Shown: in pieces, positions 18,127-27,111 of the stretch
Layout of the letters: every line of letters starts with the position of its first letter
Position numbering within the stretch: the stretch's first letter is position 1
Assembly (NCBI GenBank): GCA_951812615.1
Contig: CATOSU010000002.1
Location: 806,001-870,000, forward strand
DNA from: an uncultured Paracoccaceae bacterium
GTDB taxonomy: Bacteria; Pseudomonadota; Alphaproteobacteria; Rhodobacterales; Rhodobacteraceae
DNA: 64,000 nt
Direction of reading: 5' to 3'
Translations under genes and position numbers: made by a program
The notes under the pieces: generated by a model
Seen by the model: only the letters and a program-made list of their open reading frames with translations
The model's database searches: none
What the model was told of the DNA's origin: nothing

Positions 18127-18738
18127 TCATCCTGCCGGAGGCACCGTGGCCTGCATGCTGGGACGATCTTCGAATCCCTTGTGCCACGCGGCCAGCGCAT
18201 CGGCACCCGATCGCCAGTCACGGTCGCTATGCCGGAAATCGATGTAGGACAATGCACAGGCCACCGCGATCTGGCCCATATCCAGCGGGCCGTGCAAGTG
18301 GCTCATCCAGCGTTGGTTCAGCGCCGCAATCGTCCGGTCCACCTTGCCCCACTGCGCTTCGACCCACTCATCATAGCGTTTTTCCTCGGGCCGGACCCGG
18401 GATTCGTAAACCATCAGAATCGCCGCATCCATGATCCCGTCCGCCGTCGCTTCCAGCGTCAGGGTGTCCCAGCGGCGCGTCCCTTCGCCGTACAGCCCGG
18501 CATCGGCCCGCGCATCGAGATAGGCGCAGATCACCCGGCTGTCATAGATCGCCGGGCCATCCTCGCGTTCCAGCGCCGGGATTTTGCCCAGCGGATTGGA
18601 GGGCGTCAGGCTATCTGCCGGGGCGGTCGGTGCGGTTTGTGTGTTGATCAGTTCGACATCGTCGAGTTGTCCGGTTTCATGCAAGGTGACCACGACTTTG
18701 CGCACAAAGGGTGAAGTCGGAAAATGATAGAGTTTCAT
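18127..18738 (-). CDS. Glutathione S-transferase family protein
   Basis: The 203-aa protein has the thioredoxin-fold N-terminal domain (MKLYHFPTSPFVRKVVVTLHE) and the glutathione-binding segment NPLGKIPALEREDGPAIYDS. A helical C-terminal domain follows. These enzymes conjugate or isomerise with glutathione in the cytoplasm; the substrate here cannot be told. The start at 18738 has a GGGAGA motif upstream. A much longer frame upstream is out-of-frame reading of the next gene. Confidence 0.9.
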   Translation of the reverse strand: MKLYHFPTSPFVRKVVVTLHETGQLDDVELINTQTAPTAPADSLTPSNPLGKIPALEREDGPAIYDSRVICAYLDARADAGLYGEGTRRWDTLTLEATADGIMDAAILMVYESRVRPEEKRYDEWVEAQWGKVDRTIAALNQRWMSHLHGPLDMGQIAVACALSYIDFRHSDRDWRSGADALAAWHKGFEDRPSMQATVPPAG

Positions 18739-18790
18739 AGCGGGCGTCTCCCTGGTTTCGGGGCACCCTAGGGCCGGGTCCGGCTGCTGT

Positions 18791-19420
18791 CTATCCCGTG
18801 CCGGCCCCGCGCATGAGGGCGGCAAGAATGCCGGTTTCCGCCCCTGTGCCGTAACCGTCGACATGTTCCGCAGCCTTCCGGCGCGCATCGTCGGACTTGT
18901 TCTGGCCGAGCTTCCACGTCCCTTCAATTCCGTCGACACGCATCCTGCAGGGCACGATCATGCGCATGAGTCTTTCCAGCGCATCCGGCCGCATCTTGTC
19001 GGCACTCCAGGCTGGTTTGGGCAACAGGCGCGATTCGAAAAACGCCGATTGCCGGTCAAGCAGATCGCGCAGTTCCTCATGCGGGCGTTTTTCAAGCGTG
19101 CCAGTCAGGTGCACGGCGACGTAGTTCCACGTCGGGACCTGATCGTCGATCCCGTACCAGTCGGGAGAAATGTAACTGTCCGGCCCGCTGACTGCGATGC
19201 GGGCCGGACGCGATTCGGTCAGGGCCCGGGCAATCGGATTGGACCGGACGAGGTGCAGTTCGGCCACCGTACCGTCATCGGACAAAAGAAACGGAACATG
19301 GCTGAGCATCGGCGCCACACCTTCCGGCCCGGCGACTGACAGGACTCCAAAGGCCCGGTCGCGGGCAAAGTCAGCGTTTTCAACCGTGCTTGCCGTGTGG
19401 AACACCGGATTGGGATGCAT
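18791..19420 (-). CDS. PaiB-family FMN-binding protein
   Basis: A 209-aa protein of the PaiB/FMN-binding split-barrel family (MHPNPVFHTASTVENADFA, then DWYGIDDQVPTWNYVAVHLTG). Bacillus PaiB is described as a negative regulator of degradative enzymes and sporulation. In most proteobacteria the role is unknown, but the fold binds flavin. I chose ATG 19420, which has an AAAGGAG motif 7 bases upstream. It is divergent from the FMN-riboswitch-controlled ribH2, an interesting flavin-related neighbourhood. Confidence 0.85.
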   Translation of the reverse strand: MHPNPVFHTASTVENADFARDRAFGVLSVAGPEGVAPMLSHVPFLLSDDGTVAELHLVRSNPIARALTESRPARIAVSGPDSYISPDWYGIDDQVPTWNYVAVHLTGTLEKRPHEELRDLLDRQSAFFESRLLPKPAWSADKMRPDALERLMRMIVPCRMRVDGIEGTWKLGQNKSDDARRKAAEHVDGYGTGAETGILAALMRGAGTG

Positions 19421-19479
19421 GGCGCGGCTCCTTTCGTCATCGCTCTTGCCGTGCCGGCGCGAACTTGGCAAGGTCGCGG

Positions 19480-19618
19480 CGTTCTCAGGGCGGGGCGAAA
19501 TTCCCCACCGGCGGTATGCGGGCAGTCCCCGCGAGCCCGCGAGCGGCCCCGCCAGGGGTGTCAGCAGATCCGGTGCGAGGCCGGAGCCGACGGTTACAGT
19601 CCGGATGAAAGAGAACGC
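19480..19618 (+). promoter_or_regulatory. FMN riboswitch (RFN element)
   Basis: Contains the hallmark RFN blocks in order: AGGGCGGGGCGAAATTCCCC, CCGGCGGTATGC, AGCCCGCGAGC, GTCAGCAGATCCGGTG, CCGGAGCCGACGG and AGTCCGGATGAAAGAGAAC. It lies in the leader of ribH2, 73 bases before the start codon. FMN binding is expected to shut down expression. Confidence 0.95.
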
Positions 19619-19690
19619 ACAGACCCGACCCGATGCCGGGATCTGTTCGTGATCGCCTTGGGTGGATGTGTCCAACGTAAGGAGAAGATC

Positions 19691-20146
19691 ATGACACACA
19701 CCCGTTTCGCTTTCGTCAAAGCTGGCTGGCATGCCGATATCGTCGACCGCGCGCTTCAGGGTTTCCTCGAACTGATACCGGAGGCGGATGTCGACGTGTT
19801 CGATGTGCCCGGCGCGTTCGAAATGCCGCTGATCGCACGGGATCTGGCCCGGACGGGCCGCTACGCGGCCGTCACCTGTGCCGCGTTCGTGGTTGATGGC
19901 GGGATATACCGGCATGACTTCGTCGCACAGGCCGTGGTCAGCGGGCTGATGCAGGCCGGGCTGGACAGTGATGTGCCGGTGCTGTCTGTGTCGCTGAACC
20001 CGCACGCCTATCAGGAGACCGACCATCACGACGCGATCTACCGGGCGCATTTCGTTCAGAAAGGGCGGGAAGCGGCACAGGCGGCGCTGGATATCGTGAC
20101 AACCCGGACACAATTGACGTCCGCATCAGAACCGGCAGCCGCCTGA
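19691..20146 (+). CDS. ribH2: 6,7-dimethyl-8-ribityllumazine synthase, type II (RibH2-like)
   Basis: Catalyses the penultimate step of riboflavin synthesis. The N-terminal FAFVKAGWHADIVDRA and the active-site strand DVPGAFEMPLIARDL are present. In the usual catalytic-His loop the sequence reads CAAFVVDGGIYRHDFVAQAV. This pattern matches the decameric type II enzymes of Brucella and Rhizobium. It starts at ATG 19691 with AAGGAG upstream. It stands alone behind the FMN riboswitch, not in a rib operon; a main ribH is expected elsewhere. Confidence 0.9.
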   Translation: MTHTRFAFVKAGWHADIVDRALQGFLELIPEADVDVFDVPGAFEMPLIARDLARTGRYAAVTCAAFVVDGGIYRHDFVAQAVVSGLMQAGLDSDVPVLSVSLNPHAYQETDHHDAIYRAHFVQKGREAAQAALDIVTTRTQLTSASEPAAA

Positions 20147-20153
20147 GCACCCG

Positions 20154-20864
20154 TCAGCCGGGACGCCGGGCATCACCGAGATAGGCCCGCAAAACCGGCG
20201 GCGGATCGTCAAGCAAAGCCTGTGTCGGGCGGGGCGCCAGCGCTGCCCCGTCCGCAACCAGTATCACCTGCCGGCTGATCCGGCGGGCGTCTTCGGGATC
20301 ATGCGTCACCATCAGCAGAATGGCGCCGGTTTCATCCGCAACCTCGGCCACCAGATCCAGCATCCCGGCCTTGAGCGCCGGGCCAAGCGCCGCAAAGGGT
20401 TCATCCAGCGCCAGAATCGCCCGGCCTTGCAGCAAAACACGGGCCAGCGCGACGCGGCTCTGCTGACCGCCCGACAAGGCCGCCGGCTTGCGGGCACCCA
20501 TACCGGCCAGTCCGACACGGTCCAGCGCAGCCTCGGCGGCGTTGCGGTCACCCCGGGACAGCCGAAGATCGGGACGAAGCGCCAGCCCCACGTTCTCAAC
20601 CGCGCTCAGATGCGGGAACAGGTTGCCGTCCTGAAACAGCGTGGCAACCGGGCGATCCCCCGGCGCAGTGCCGGTGACATCATGGCCGTCGATCAGGATG
20701 CGACCGGCTGCCGGTGTGATGAACCCGCCGATGGCGGACAGCAGCCTGGATTTACCCGCACCGGACGGCCCCAACAGGGCAATGCGCGCGTGCCGTTCAA
20801 TCTCCAGATCGGCGGAAAGGGAAAACGTCCCGGCCCGGATTTCCAGCCCGTCAAGCTTCAGCAC
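20154..20864 (-). CDS. thiQ: Thiamine ABC transporter, ATP-binding protein
   Basis: An ABC ATPase energising thiamine uptake with ThiB and ThiP. Walker A is GPSGAGKS, the signature is LSGGQQSRVALAR and Walker B is AILALDEPFAALG. I chose GTG 20864 (VLKLDGLEI) because AAGGAGG lies 7 bases upstream; an ATG at 20885 would sit inside that binding site. The gene overlaps the end of thiP by 14 bases. The length of 236 aa is typical of ThiQ. Confidence 0.92.
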   Translation of the reverse strand: MLKLDGLEIRAGTFSLSADLEIERHARIALLGPSGAGKSRLLSAIGGFITPAAGRILIDGHDVTGTAPGDRPVATLFQDGNLFPHLSAVENVGLALRPDLRLSRGDRNAAEAALDRVGLAGMGARKPAALSGGQQSRVALARVLLQGRAILALDEPFAALGPALKAGMLDLVAEVADETGAILLMVTHDPEDARRISRQVILVADGAALAPRPTQALLDDPPPVLRAYLGDARRPG

Positions 20865-22407
20865 CGGAACGCCCTCCTTTGTCACACAGCCAGAACAGGC
20901 CGAAAGCCAGCACCAGCAAAAGCAGCGCCGCCGCCTCGGCCGACTGCATCCGGTAGGCCCCCATCAGGCGGTAAACCTGCAATGGCAGGGTTGCTCTCTC
21001 GGGATCTGCAAACAGTGCGATCACCCCAAGATCCCCCATCGACAACGCGGCGCACAGACCAGCGGCAAAGCCGATCTGGGGCCGCAGGCGCGGCAGCACA
21101 ACCAGCCGCCAGAACCCGGCCCCCTGCATGCCCAATGACAGGCCCAGACGACCATACCCCCTCAGAACATCCTGCATGCCGGGCACCAGTGCGCGCAATG
21201 CAAACGGCAGGGCCATCACGGCGTTCACCACCGCGGTTACCGGCAGGGCCAGAGCGAAGGGATCTGTCAGGGGATTGATCAGCAGGAACAATCCCGTGCC
21301 GATCACCAGAGGAGAGGCCGTCAGGCCCAGAAGCCCGATGCTTTCCAGCCAGCCGCGCCGACGGATCGCAATGGTCGCCGCCAGCGGCAGAGCGAGGGAC
21401 AGGAGCAAAACGGTGCTGGCCAGCGCGACCAGCACGGAAACGCCGGCCGCCCGCCAAACCGGGGGCGGCAGGCTGGCGATGCCGGGCAATCCGGCGGCGA
21501 TGACCGCGGCCAGTGGCAGGATCAGGAACAGGCTTGCGGCGGCGATGGCCAGAGCGTCGATGATCCGGGCGCCGGGTGTTGCCCCGTCCCATCGTTCGAC
21601 CGGGCGGTCCAACCCGGCGCCGAACCCACCCTCTGGCAGAGTCGACAGCGCCACCAGACCGGCAACGCCGGCCACGGCAACCTGAATACAGGACAGCATC
21701 GCCGCCCGGCCAAGGTCGAAATCGAAGCGGAAGGCCTGATAGATGGCCAGTTCGAGCGTCGTTGCCCGGGGGCCGCCGCCAAGCGTCAGGGCGACCGCGA
21801 AACTGGTCAGACAGATCGCAAACACGATGGCCAGCGCGCCGGGCAATGCCCGGCGCAATGCCGGCCATTCCAGCAGGTGCCAGACTTCGCGCGGGCCACA
21901 GCCAAGCTGCGCCGCAAGCCGGAACCGTTCGGACGGGACGGCCTGCCAGCCCTGCAGGATAAGCCGGACCGCCAGCGGAAGGTTGAAGAAAACATGGGCC
22001 AGAACGACGCCGTGCAGCCCGTAGATCTGCACCGGCGGCAGACCGGCCAGCCCCAGCAATGCGCTGAGCCAGCCGGACCTGCCGAACACCGCCAGCAGGC
22101 CGAGGATTGCAACGATCACCGGCAGCAGAAACGGAGCGCCAAGCAAGGTGATGAGGGTTCCGCGACCGGGAAACCGCCTGCGGGCAAAGGCACGGGCGAC
22201 CGGAATGGCCAGTGCGACACTCAGCACGGCGGACAGGACGGCCTGTAGCACCGTGAACCTGAGCGCCGCCCAGTCCGCCGGGCCCGGACCGCCGCCAGGT
22301 TCTGCCCGCCACAGGACGGCGCCGAATGCCGCGAGGACCACCGCCAGCACAGAGAGCGCGGCGATGATCCCGGGCCGGGGGCTCAGCGGCTGAGGATGTC
22401 CAGCCAT
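20851..22407 (-). CDS. thiP: Thiamine ABC transporter permease
   Basis: A 518-aa permease with two fused BPD-transport domains and about 12 transmembrane helices. It forms the membrane channel of the ThiBPQ importer. EAA-type loops are seen near WHLLEWPALRRALPGALA and in the C-terminal half near LVVLPRLRPQIGFA. It overlaps thiB upstream by 25 bases and thiQ downstream by 14, indicating tight coupling. Expression should follow the TPP riboswitch ahead of thiB. Confidence 0.92.
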   Translation of the reverse strand: MAGHPQPLSPRPGIIAALSVLAVVLAAFGAVLWRAEPGGGPGPADWAALRFTVLQAVLSAVLSVALAIPVARAFARRRFPGRGTLITLLGAPFLLPVIVAILGLLAVFGRSGWLSALLGLAGLPPVQIYGLHGVVLAHVFFNLPLAVRLILQGWQAVPSERFRLAAQLGCGPREVWHLLEWPALRRALPGALAIVFAICLTSFAVALTLGGGPRATTLELAIYQAFRFDFDLGRAAMLSCIQVAVAGVAGLVALSTLPEGGFGAGLDRPVERWDGATPGARIIDALAIAAASLFLILPLAAVIAAGLPGIASLPPPVWRAAGVSVLVALASTVLLLSLALPLAATIAIRRRGWLESIGLLGLTASPLVIGTGLFLLINPLTDPFALALPVTAVVNAVMALPFALRALVPGMQDVLRGYGRLGLSLGMQGAGFWRLVVLPRLRPQIGFAAGLCAALSMGDLGVIALFADPERATLPLQVYRLMGAYRMQSAEAAALLLLVLAFGLFWLCDKGGRSGAEA

Positions 22408-23360
22408 TCAGCCAGGGCCGCATCGCGTACGGCCTCTGCCTCGGCCGCGGGGATCAACAGCGCGGTTTGCGGCTGGATCAGCGTTTCGAACCCGGCCGGC
22501 AGCCCATCCTCGGGGGTTACCGCAGGGTACATCCAGTTTGTGGTCGGAATGATCGACTGAAACGCGTCGGTGACCATGAAGGCGAGGAATTGGTCGGCCA
22601 GCTCGGGCTGATCGGTACCGGCGATCTTTCCGGCCACTTCGACCTGCATGTAGTGGCCTTCGTCAAAGGCGGCGGCGGCTTTGCTGGTGTCGTCCTCGGC
22701 AATCAGGTGGTACGCGGGCGAGGTGGTATAGCTGAGCACCATGTCGGCTTCCCCCTCGAGAAACAGCCCGTAAGCCTCGGACCAGCCCTTGGTCACCGTG
22801 ACGATATTGTCAGCCAGACCTTGCCAGATTGCGGCGGCCTCGTCGCCGTAAGCAGCCTTGACCCACATCAGCAGCCCAAGGCCGGGCGTCGACGAACGCG
22901 GATCCTGAATGACGATCTTCAGATCGCTGTCGCCCAGCGCCCTGAGGTTTGCGGGCGCCTTCAGATCGGCGTTGTGGACGAAGGCGAAGTAACCCCAGTC
23001 ATAAGGCACGAATACCGGGTCCGCCCAGGACACCGGCAGGTCAAATTCCGCCGAAACTGTGTGCGGTGCGAATAGCCCGGTGGCCGCCGCTGCAGCCGTG
23101 AGCGAGGTATCGAGGCCCAGAACGATATCCGCGCGGGTCCGTTCACCTTCGAGCTTGATACGGCTTAGCAGCGCCGCGCCATCCCCGGCCCCGACGAATT
23201 TCAGATCGCAAGCACAGGTTTGTTCGAATGCTTTCTCGACCGCCGGGCCAGGGCCCCAGTCGGACACGAAACTGTCATAGGTGTAAACGGTGAGTTCAGG
23301 GGTTTCGGCAATCGCGGTTCCCGCAAAACATACACACGCTGCAAATGTCAGGGCTCTCAT
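22383..23360 (-). CDS. thiB: Thiamine-binding periplasmic protein
   Basis: The substrate-binding protein of the thiamine/TPP importer. A signal peptide (MRALTFAACVCFAGTAIA) precedes a mature protein beginning ETPELTVYTYDSFVSDWGPG, with the ThiB-typical YTYDSF strand. Further ligand-side segments include WSEAYGLFLEGEADMVLSYT. The ATG at 23360 lies 6 bases after GGAGG, which decides the start; in-frame codons upstream belong to the riboswitch leader. The length of 325 aa is normal. Confidence 0.93.
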   Translation of the reverse strand: MRALTFAACVCFAGTAIAETPELTVYTYDSFVSDWGPGPAVEKAFEQTCACDLKFVGAGDGAALLSRIKLEGERTRADIVLGLDTSLTAAAAATGLFAPHTVSAEFDLPVSWADPVFVPYDWGYFAFVHNADLKAPANLRALGDSDLKIVIQDPRSSTPGLGLLMWVKAAYGDEAAAIWQGLADNIVTVTKGWSEAYGLFLEGEADMVLSYTTSPAYHLIAEDDTSKAAAAFDEGHYMQVEVAGKIAGTDQPELADQFLAFMVTDAFQSIIPTTNWMYPAVTPEDGLPAGFETLIQPQTALLIPAAEAEAVRDAALAEWLDILSR

Positions 23361-23407
23361 AGGCATCCTCCATATGCGGCGACAGGTCAGATGGAGTGAT
23401 ATGCTCA

Positions 23408-23490
23408 ACCTTCCCTCCGCCGGTTCTAGCCGGTTCAGGTTCAACGGGTTCGCGTCATGCATCTCAGCCCAAAAGGGCACCCCGAGGTGA
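23408..23490 (-). promoter_or_regulatory. TPP riboswitch (thi box)
   Basis: On the minus strand the blocks read CTCGGGGTGCCC, GGGCTGAGATG, ACCCGTTGAACCTGAACCGG and the closing GCGGAGGGAAGG of the thi box. It lies 48 bases before thiB and should turn thiBPQ down when TPP is plentiful. Confidence 0.95.
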
Positions 23491-23541
23491 GCGCGGGTAT
23501 AAAAGATGCCCTGTCACACGGCAAGAGCCGATCGCGGCGTC

Positions 23542-23585
23542 CAAAATTCTTCCAAGAATTTTGCCGGGAAAATGAGTTTTCCCGG
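23542..23585. repeat. Paired palindrome between thiB leader and aroC
   Basis: Two adjacent hairpins: CAAAATTCTT-CC-AAGAATTTTG (23542-23563) and CCGGGAAAA-TGAG-TTTTCCCGG (23564-23585). The architecture matches the pairs at 18050, 27061 and 32807. This copy lies between two divergent transcription units rather than after a gene end. Confidence 0.65.
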
Positions 23586-23659
23586 TGGCCGGCGGTGAGG
23601 TCGCCGCGCCTTGCCCCGCCCTGCGCGCACCGGTAAACCGCTGCAAAAGGAGCCCGACC

Positions 23660-24763
23660 ATGTCCGTCAACAGTTTTGGCCATCTCTTCCGCGTGACCAC
23701 CTGGGGCGAAAGCCACGGTCCGGCGCTGGGTGCGACCGTGGACGGGTGCCCGCCGGGCATCGGGCTGGACGAAGCCATGCTGCAGGTCTGGCTCGACCGG
23801 CGCAAACCGGGTCAGAGCAGGTACACCACCCAGCGGCGTGAACCCGACCAGGTGCGGATCCTGTCGGGGGTGTTCGAGGGGCAGACCACCGGCACCCCGA
23901 TCCAGCTGTTGATCGAGAACACCGATCAGCGGTCCAAGGACTATTCAGAGATTGCCGAGAAGTTCCGGCCGGGTCATGCCGATATCACCTATTGGCAGAA
24001 ATACGGGATCCGGGATTATCGCGGCGGCGGACGGTCTTCGGCGCGTGAAACCGCCGCGCGGGTCGCGGCCGGCGGCGTGGCGCGGGCGGCGCTGGCTGAG
24101 ATGGTGCCGGGGCTGAAGATCACCGGCTACATGGTGCAGATGGGGCCGCACCGGATCGACCGGACCCGGTTCGACGCCGGTGAGATTAAATACAACCCGT
24201 TCTGGGTGCCCGATGCCACGGCGGCCGAACTTTGGGCCGGGTATCTCGACGAATTGCGCAAGTCGGGCAACTCGGTCGGCGCGGTGGTCGAAGTGACGGC
24301 CGCAGGCGTGCCGGCCGGGCTGGGCGCGCCGGTTTACGGCAAGCTCGACACCGATCTGGCCGCGGCGGCGATGTCGATCAACGCGGTGAAAGGCGTGGAG
24401 ATCGGAGAAGGCATGGCCGCCGCCGAACTGACCGGCGAGGCCAACGCCGACGAGATATTCCCGGGCAATGACGGGCAGCCGGTTTATTCGTCGAACCATG
24501 CAGGCGGCATTCTGGGCGGGATCAGCACCGGACAGGACGTGGTGCTGCGGTTCGCCGTGAAGCCAACCTCCTCGATCCTGAATCCGCGGCAGACCATCAC
24601 CCGGACCGGTGCGGCGACAGAGATCGTGACCAAGGGGCGGCATGACCCCTGTGTCGGGATCCGGGCCGTTCCGGTCGGCGAGGCCATGGTGGCCTGTGTC
24701 CTTCTGGACCATGTTCTGCTGCATCGTGGGCAGATCGGGGAAAACCGGGGGCGGATCGGCTGA
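23660..24763 (+). CDS. aroC: Chorismate synthase
   Basis: The last step of the shikimate pathway, EPSP to chorismate, needing reduced FMN. The signatures are [12 protein letters not shown] near the N-terminus, [20 protein letters not shown] with the following [14 protein letters not shown], and FAVKPTSSI near the C-terminus. The ATG at 23660 is preceded by AAAAGGAG. The length of 367 aa is typical. Confidence 0.96.
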   Translation: MSVNSFGHLFRVTTWGESHGPALGATVDGCPPGIGLDEAMLQVWLDRRKPGQSRYTTQRREPDQVRILSGVFEGQTTGTPIQLLIENTDQRSKDYSEIAEKFRPGHADITYWQKYGIRDYRGGGRSSARETAARVAAGGVARAALAEMVPGLKITGYMVQMGPHRIDRTRFDAGEIKYNPFWVPDATAAELWAGYLDELRKSGNSVGAVVEVTAAGVPAGLGAPVYGKLDTDLAAAAMSINAVKGVEIGEGMAAAELTGEANADEIFPGNDGQPVYSSNHAGGILGGISTGQDVVLRFAVKPTSSILNPRQTITRTGAATEIVTKGRHDPCVGIRAVPVGEAMVACVLLDHVLLHRGQIGENRGRIG

Positions 24764-24772
24764 TCCCGGTTT

Positions 24773-24818
24773 CGGATCGCGTTTGCGATCCGACCGGGGC
24801 GAGGGGCGCTGCCCCTCG
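24773..24818. repeat. Paired hairpins after aroC
   Basis: CGGATCGC-GTTT-GCGATCCG (24773-24792) and CGAGGGGC-GCT-GCCCCTCG (24800-24818) form two adjacent GC-rich hairpins starting 10 bases after the aroC stop. They are followed by ctccccggagtatttgg, a stretch I recall as recurrent after gene ends in roseobacter genomes. Likely terminator or REP-type element. Confidence 0.6.
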
Positions 24819-24861
24819 CGCTCCCCGGAGTATTTGGACAAAGATGAAGGAACGGGCGCGA

Positions 24862-25413
24862 TCAGTGCCCTTGTCGCGTTGCAAGCCGTTCGGTGAACAT
24901 GGCAATGCGGGTGCCGAACCTGCGGGCGGTTTCAAGGTCAGCCTCGCCGATCAGCCGGGATTTGTCACGGGAGGCCGTGGCGGCGAGCCCCAGCCAGAAG
25001 CCATCGTGATTGACCGGGTTGTCGGTCCGGGCGGGTGGCCCGATTTCGTCCTGCCCTATCCAGATCATGCCATGCTGGGCAGCGAAAATGGCCAGCGTGG
25101 TGAGCGTGTTGGCCTTGTCGCCGCTGGCGGACGATCCCACTGTGAAGGCGCCTGCAACCTTGTCTTTCCAGAGCCGGTCGAGCCAGAAGTCGCTGGAGAT
25201 GTCCATGAAAGCTTTGAACGGCGCCGAGACATTGCCCATGTAGGTTGGCGCACCGAACACGATGGCGTCGGCGGCGTGCAGGGCCGACCACCCGGTATCG
25301 TCCAGCGCTTCGACATCGAGCAGCCGCGCGCCGGGCGCGCCATCGGCGACGGCCCGGGCCAGGCGCAGCGTATGGCCGGCACCGGAGGCATAGGCGATGG
25401 CGATCCGGGTCAC
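24862..25413 (-). CDS. Flavodoxin-fold NAD(P)H-dependent reductase (WrbA-like)
   Basis: A 183-aa flavodoxin-like protein. The FMN phosphate loop is IAYASGAGHTLRLA and the second flavin loop is GAPTYMGNVSAPFKAFMD. It probably reduces quinones or other acceptors in the cytoplasm. The start is GTG 25413, overlapping the GMC oxidoreductase stop as GTGA, so the two redox genes are co-transcribed. The exact substrate cannot be told. Confidence 0.85.
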   Translation of the reverse strand: MTRIAIAYASGAGHTLRLARAVADGAPGARLLDVEALDDTGWSALHAADAIVFGAPTYMGNVSAPFKAFMDISSDFWLDRLWKDKVAGAFTVGSSASGDKANTLTTLAIFAAQHGMIWIGQDEIGPPARTDNPVNHDGFWLGLAATASRDKSRLIGEADLETARRFGTRIAMFTERLATRQGH

Positions 25414-26987
25414 GACAGGATCATCTCTGCAGCCTTTTCCGCGATCATGATGGTCGGCGAGTTGGTGTTGCCGCTGGTGATGCGGGGCATCACGCTGGCG
25501 TCCACCACGCGCAGGCCATCAACGCCGCGCAGGCGCAGATCCGGGGTCAGCGGGGCGTCCGGGTCGACGCCCATTCGAACCGTGCTGACGGGATGGAAGA
25601 TCGTCGTGCCGATATCACCGGTCGCGCGCGCGAGGTCGTCGGCATCATCCGAAGCCACGCCGGGTTTGATTTCCTCAGGTCGATAGCGCTGCATCGGCGG
25701 TTGCGCCATGATCCCGCGGGCCTGACGGATGGCCGCAATCGCGGTCTGAATGTCAGTTTCGGTTGACAGGTAATTCGGAGCGATGCGGGGCGGATCATGC
25801 GGGTCGGGCGAAGTGATGGTGACCTGGCCGCGGCTTTCAGGGCGCAGGTTGCAGACGCTGGCCGTGATGGCCGGAAAATCATGCAGCGGCTGGCCGAATG
25901 CCTCCAGTGACAGCGGCTGCACGTGATATTGCAGGTCGGGCGTTTCCAGATCCGGACGCGAGCGGGAAAACGCGCCAAGCTGGCTGGGCGACATGGACAG
26001 CGGCCCGGAGCGAAAGAGAGCGTATTCCAGCCCGATCTTTGCCTTGCCCCACAGCGAAGCCGCCATGGTGTTGAGTGTCTTGGCCCCGGTCAGGCGCCAG
26101 GCGCAGCGCAGTTGCAGATGGTCCTGCAGGTTGGCACCCACCCCGGGCATGTCGCGAACAACGCTGATGCCGTGCTGCTTCAGCAGGCCGGCCGGGCCGA
26201 GACCGGACAGTTGCAGGATCTGCGGGCTGCCGATCGCCCCGGCGGACAGAATAACCTCGGCGCGGGCGCGGGCGGTCTGTAACTGCCCGCTGCGCTCATA
26301 TTCGATGCCTGAGGCGCGCCCGCCTTCGATCAGCACACGCCGGGTATGGGCCTGTGTCTCGACCTTCAGGTTTTCCGAATCTGCCGCCTTCAGGAAGGCG
26401 GTTGCGGTGTTCAGTCGCCAGCCGCGGCGCTGGTTGACGTTGAAATATCCGACACCGTCATTGTCGCCGGTGTTGAAATCGGATGATATCGGCATGCCGA
26501 AGTGAACCGCCGCCTCCATCCAGTGATCCAGCACATCCCAGTGCAGGCGCTGGTTGTCGACCCGCCATTCGCCGCCCTCGCCGTGCAGCCCGGACGCACC
26601 ACCGACATAATCCTCGGACCGCCTGAAGTATGGCAGCACATCGTCCCAGCCCCAGCCCGTCAGCCCCATCTGCCGCCAGCCATCGTAGTCCGCCGCCTGC
26701 CCGCGCATGTAGATCATGCCGTTGATCGACGAACACCCGCCCAGAACCTTGCCCCGCGGATAGACCAGAGACCGGCCGTTCAGCCCGGGATCTTCTGCGG
26801 TTCTGAACATCCAGTCCGTGCGCGGATTACCGATACAGTAGAGATACCCGACGGGAATATGAATCCAGTGGTAATTGTCCCGGCCCCCGGCCTCGAGCAG
26901 CAATACCCGGTGGCCCGCATCGCTCAGCCGGCGTGCCAGCACACAACCGGCGCTGCCGGCGCCGACAATGATATAGTCCCAGTCCAT
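25410..26987 (-). CDS. GMC-family FAD-dependent oxidoreductase (choline dehydrogenase-like)
   Basis: A 525-aa flavoprotein with the Rossmann FAD site DYIIVGAGSAGCVLARRLSD and the GMC signature around YPRGKVLGGCSSINGMIYMRG. The C-terminal catalytic region reads STVRMG and later MPRITSGNTNSPTIMIAEKAA. It probably oxidises a primary alcohol. Many roseobacter paralogues act on choline, glycol or polymer alcohols, so the substrate is open. The start is ATG 26985-26987. Confidence 0.9.
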   Translation of the reverse strand: MDWDYIIVGAGSAGCVLARRLSDAGHRVLLLEAGGRDNYHWIHIPVGYLYCIGNPRTDWMFRTAEDPGLNGRSLVYPRGKVLGGCSSINGMIYMRGQAADYDGWRQMGLTGWGWDDVLPYFRRSEDYVGGASGLHGEGGEWRVDNQRLHWDVLDHWMEAAVHFGMPISSDFNTGDNDGVGYFNVNQRRGWRLNTATAFLKAADSENLKVETQAHTRRVLIEGGRASGIEYERSGQLQTARARAEVILSAGAIGSPQILQLSGLGPAGLLKQHGISVVRDMPGVGANLQDHLQLRCAWRLTGAKTLNTMAASLWGKAKIGLEYALFRSGPLSMSPSQLGAFSRSRPDLETPDLQYHVQPLSLEAFGQPLHDFPAITASVCNLRPESRGQVTITSPDPHDPPRIAPNYLSTETDIQTAIAAIRQARGIMAQPPMQRYRPEEIKPGVASDDADDLARATGDIGTTIFHPVSTVRMGVDPDAPLTPDLRLRGVDGLRVVDASVMPRITSGNTNSPTIMIAEKAAEMILS

Positions 26988-27060
26988 TCCGGCCCCGCGT
27001 TGTTTGCCGCACCACCATTTCGGACAGCGATGTGAATCACAACCCCACGGTTTCACACAG

Positions 27061-27103
27061 GCGAATTGTCAACAATTCGCGGAAAACTCGCGAACGAGTT
27101 TTC
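27061..27103. repeat. Paired palindrome downstream of pstB
   Basis: Hairpin one is identical to that at 18050 (GCGAATTGTCAACAATTCGC, 27061-27080). Hairpin two is GAAAACTCG-CGAA-CGAGTTTTC (27082-27103). It starts 9 bases beyond the pstB stop on the minus strand, in a terminator-like position. Confidence 0.7.
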
Positions 27104-27111
27104 GCCCGCCA

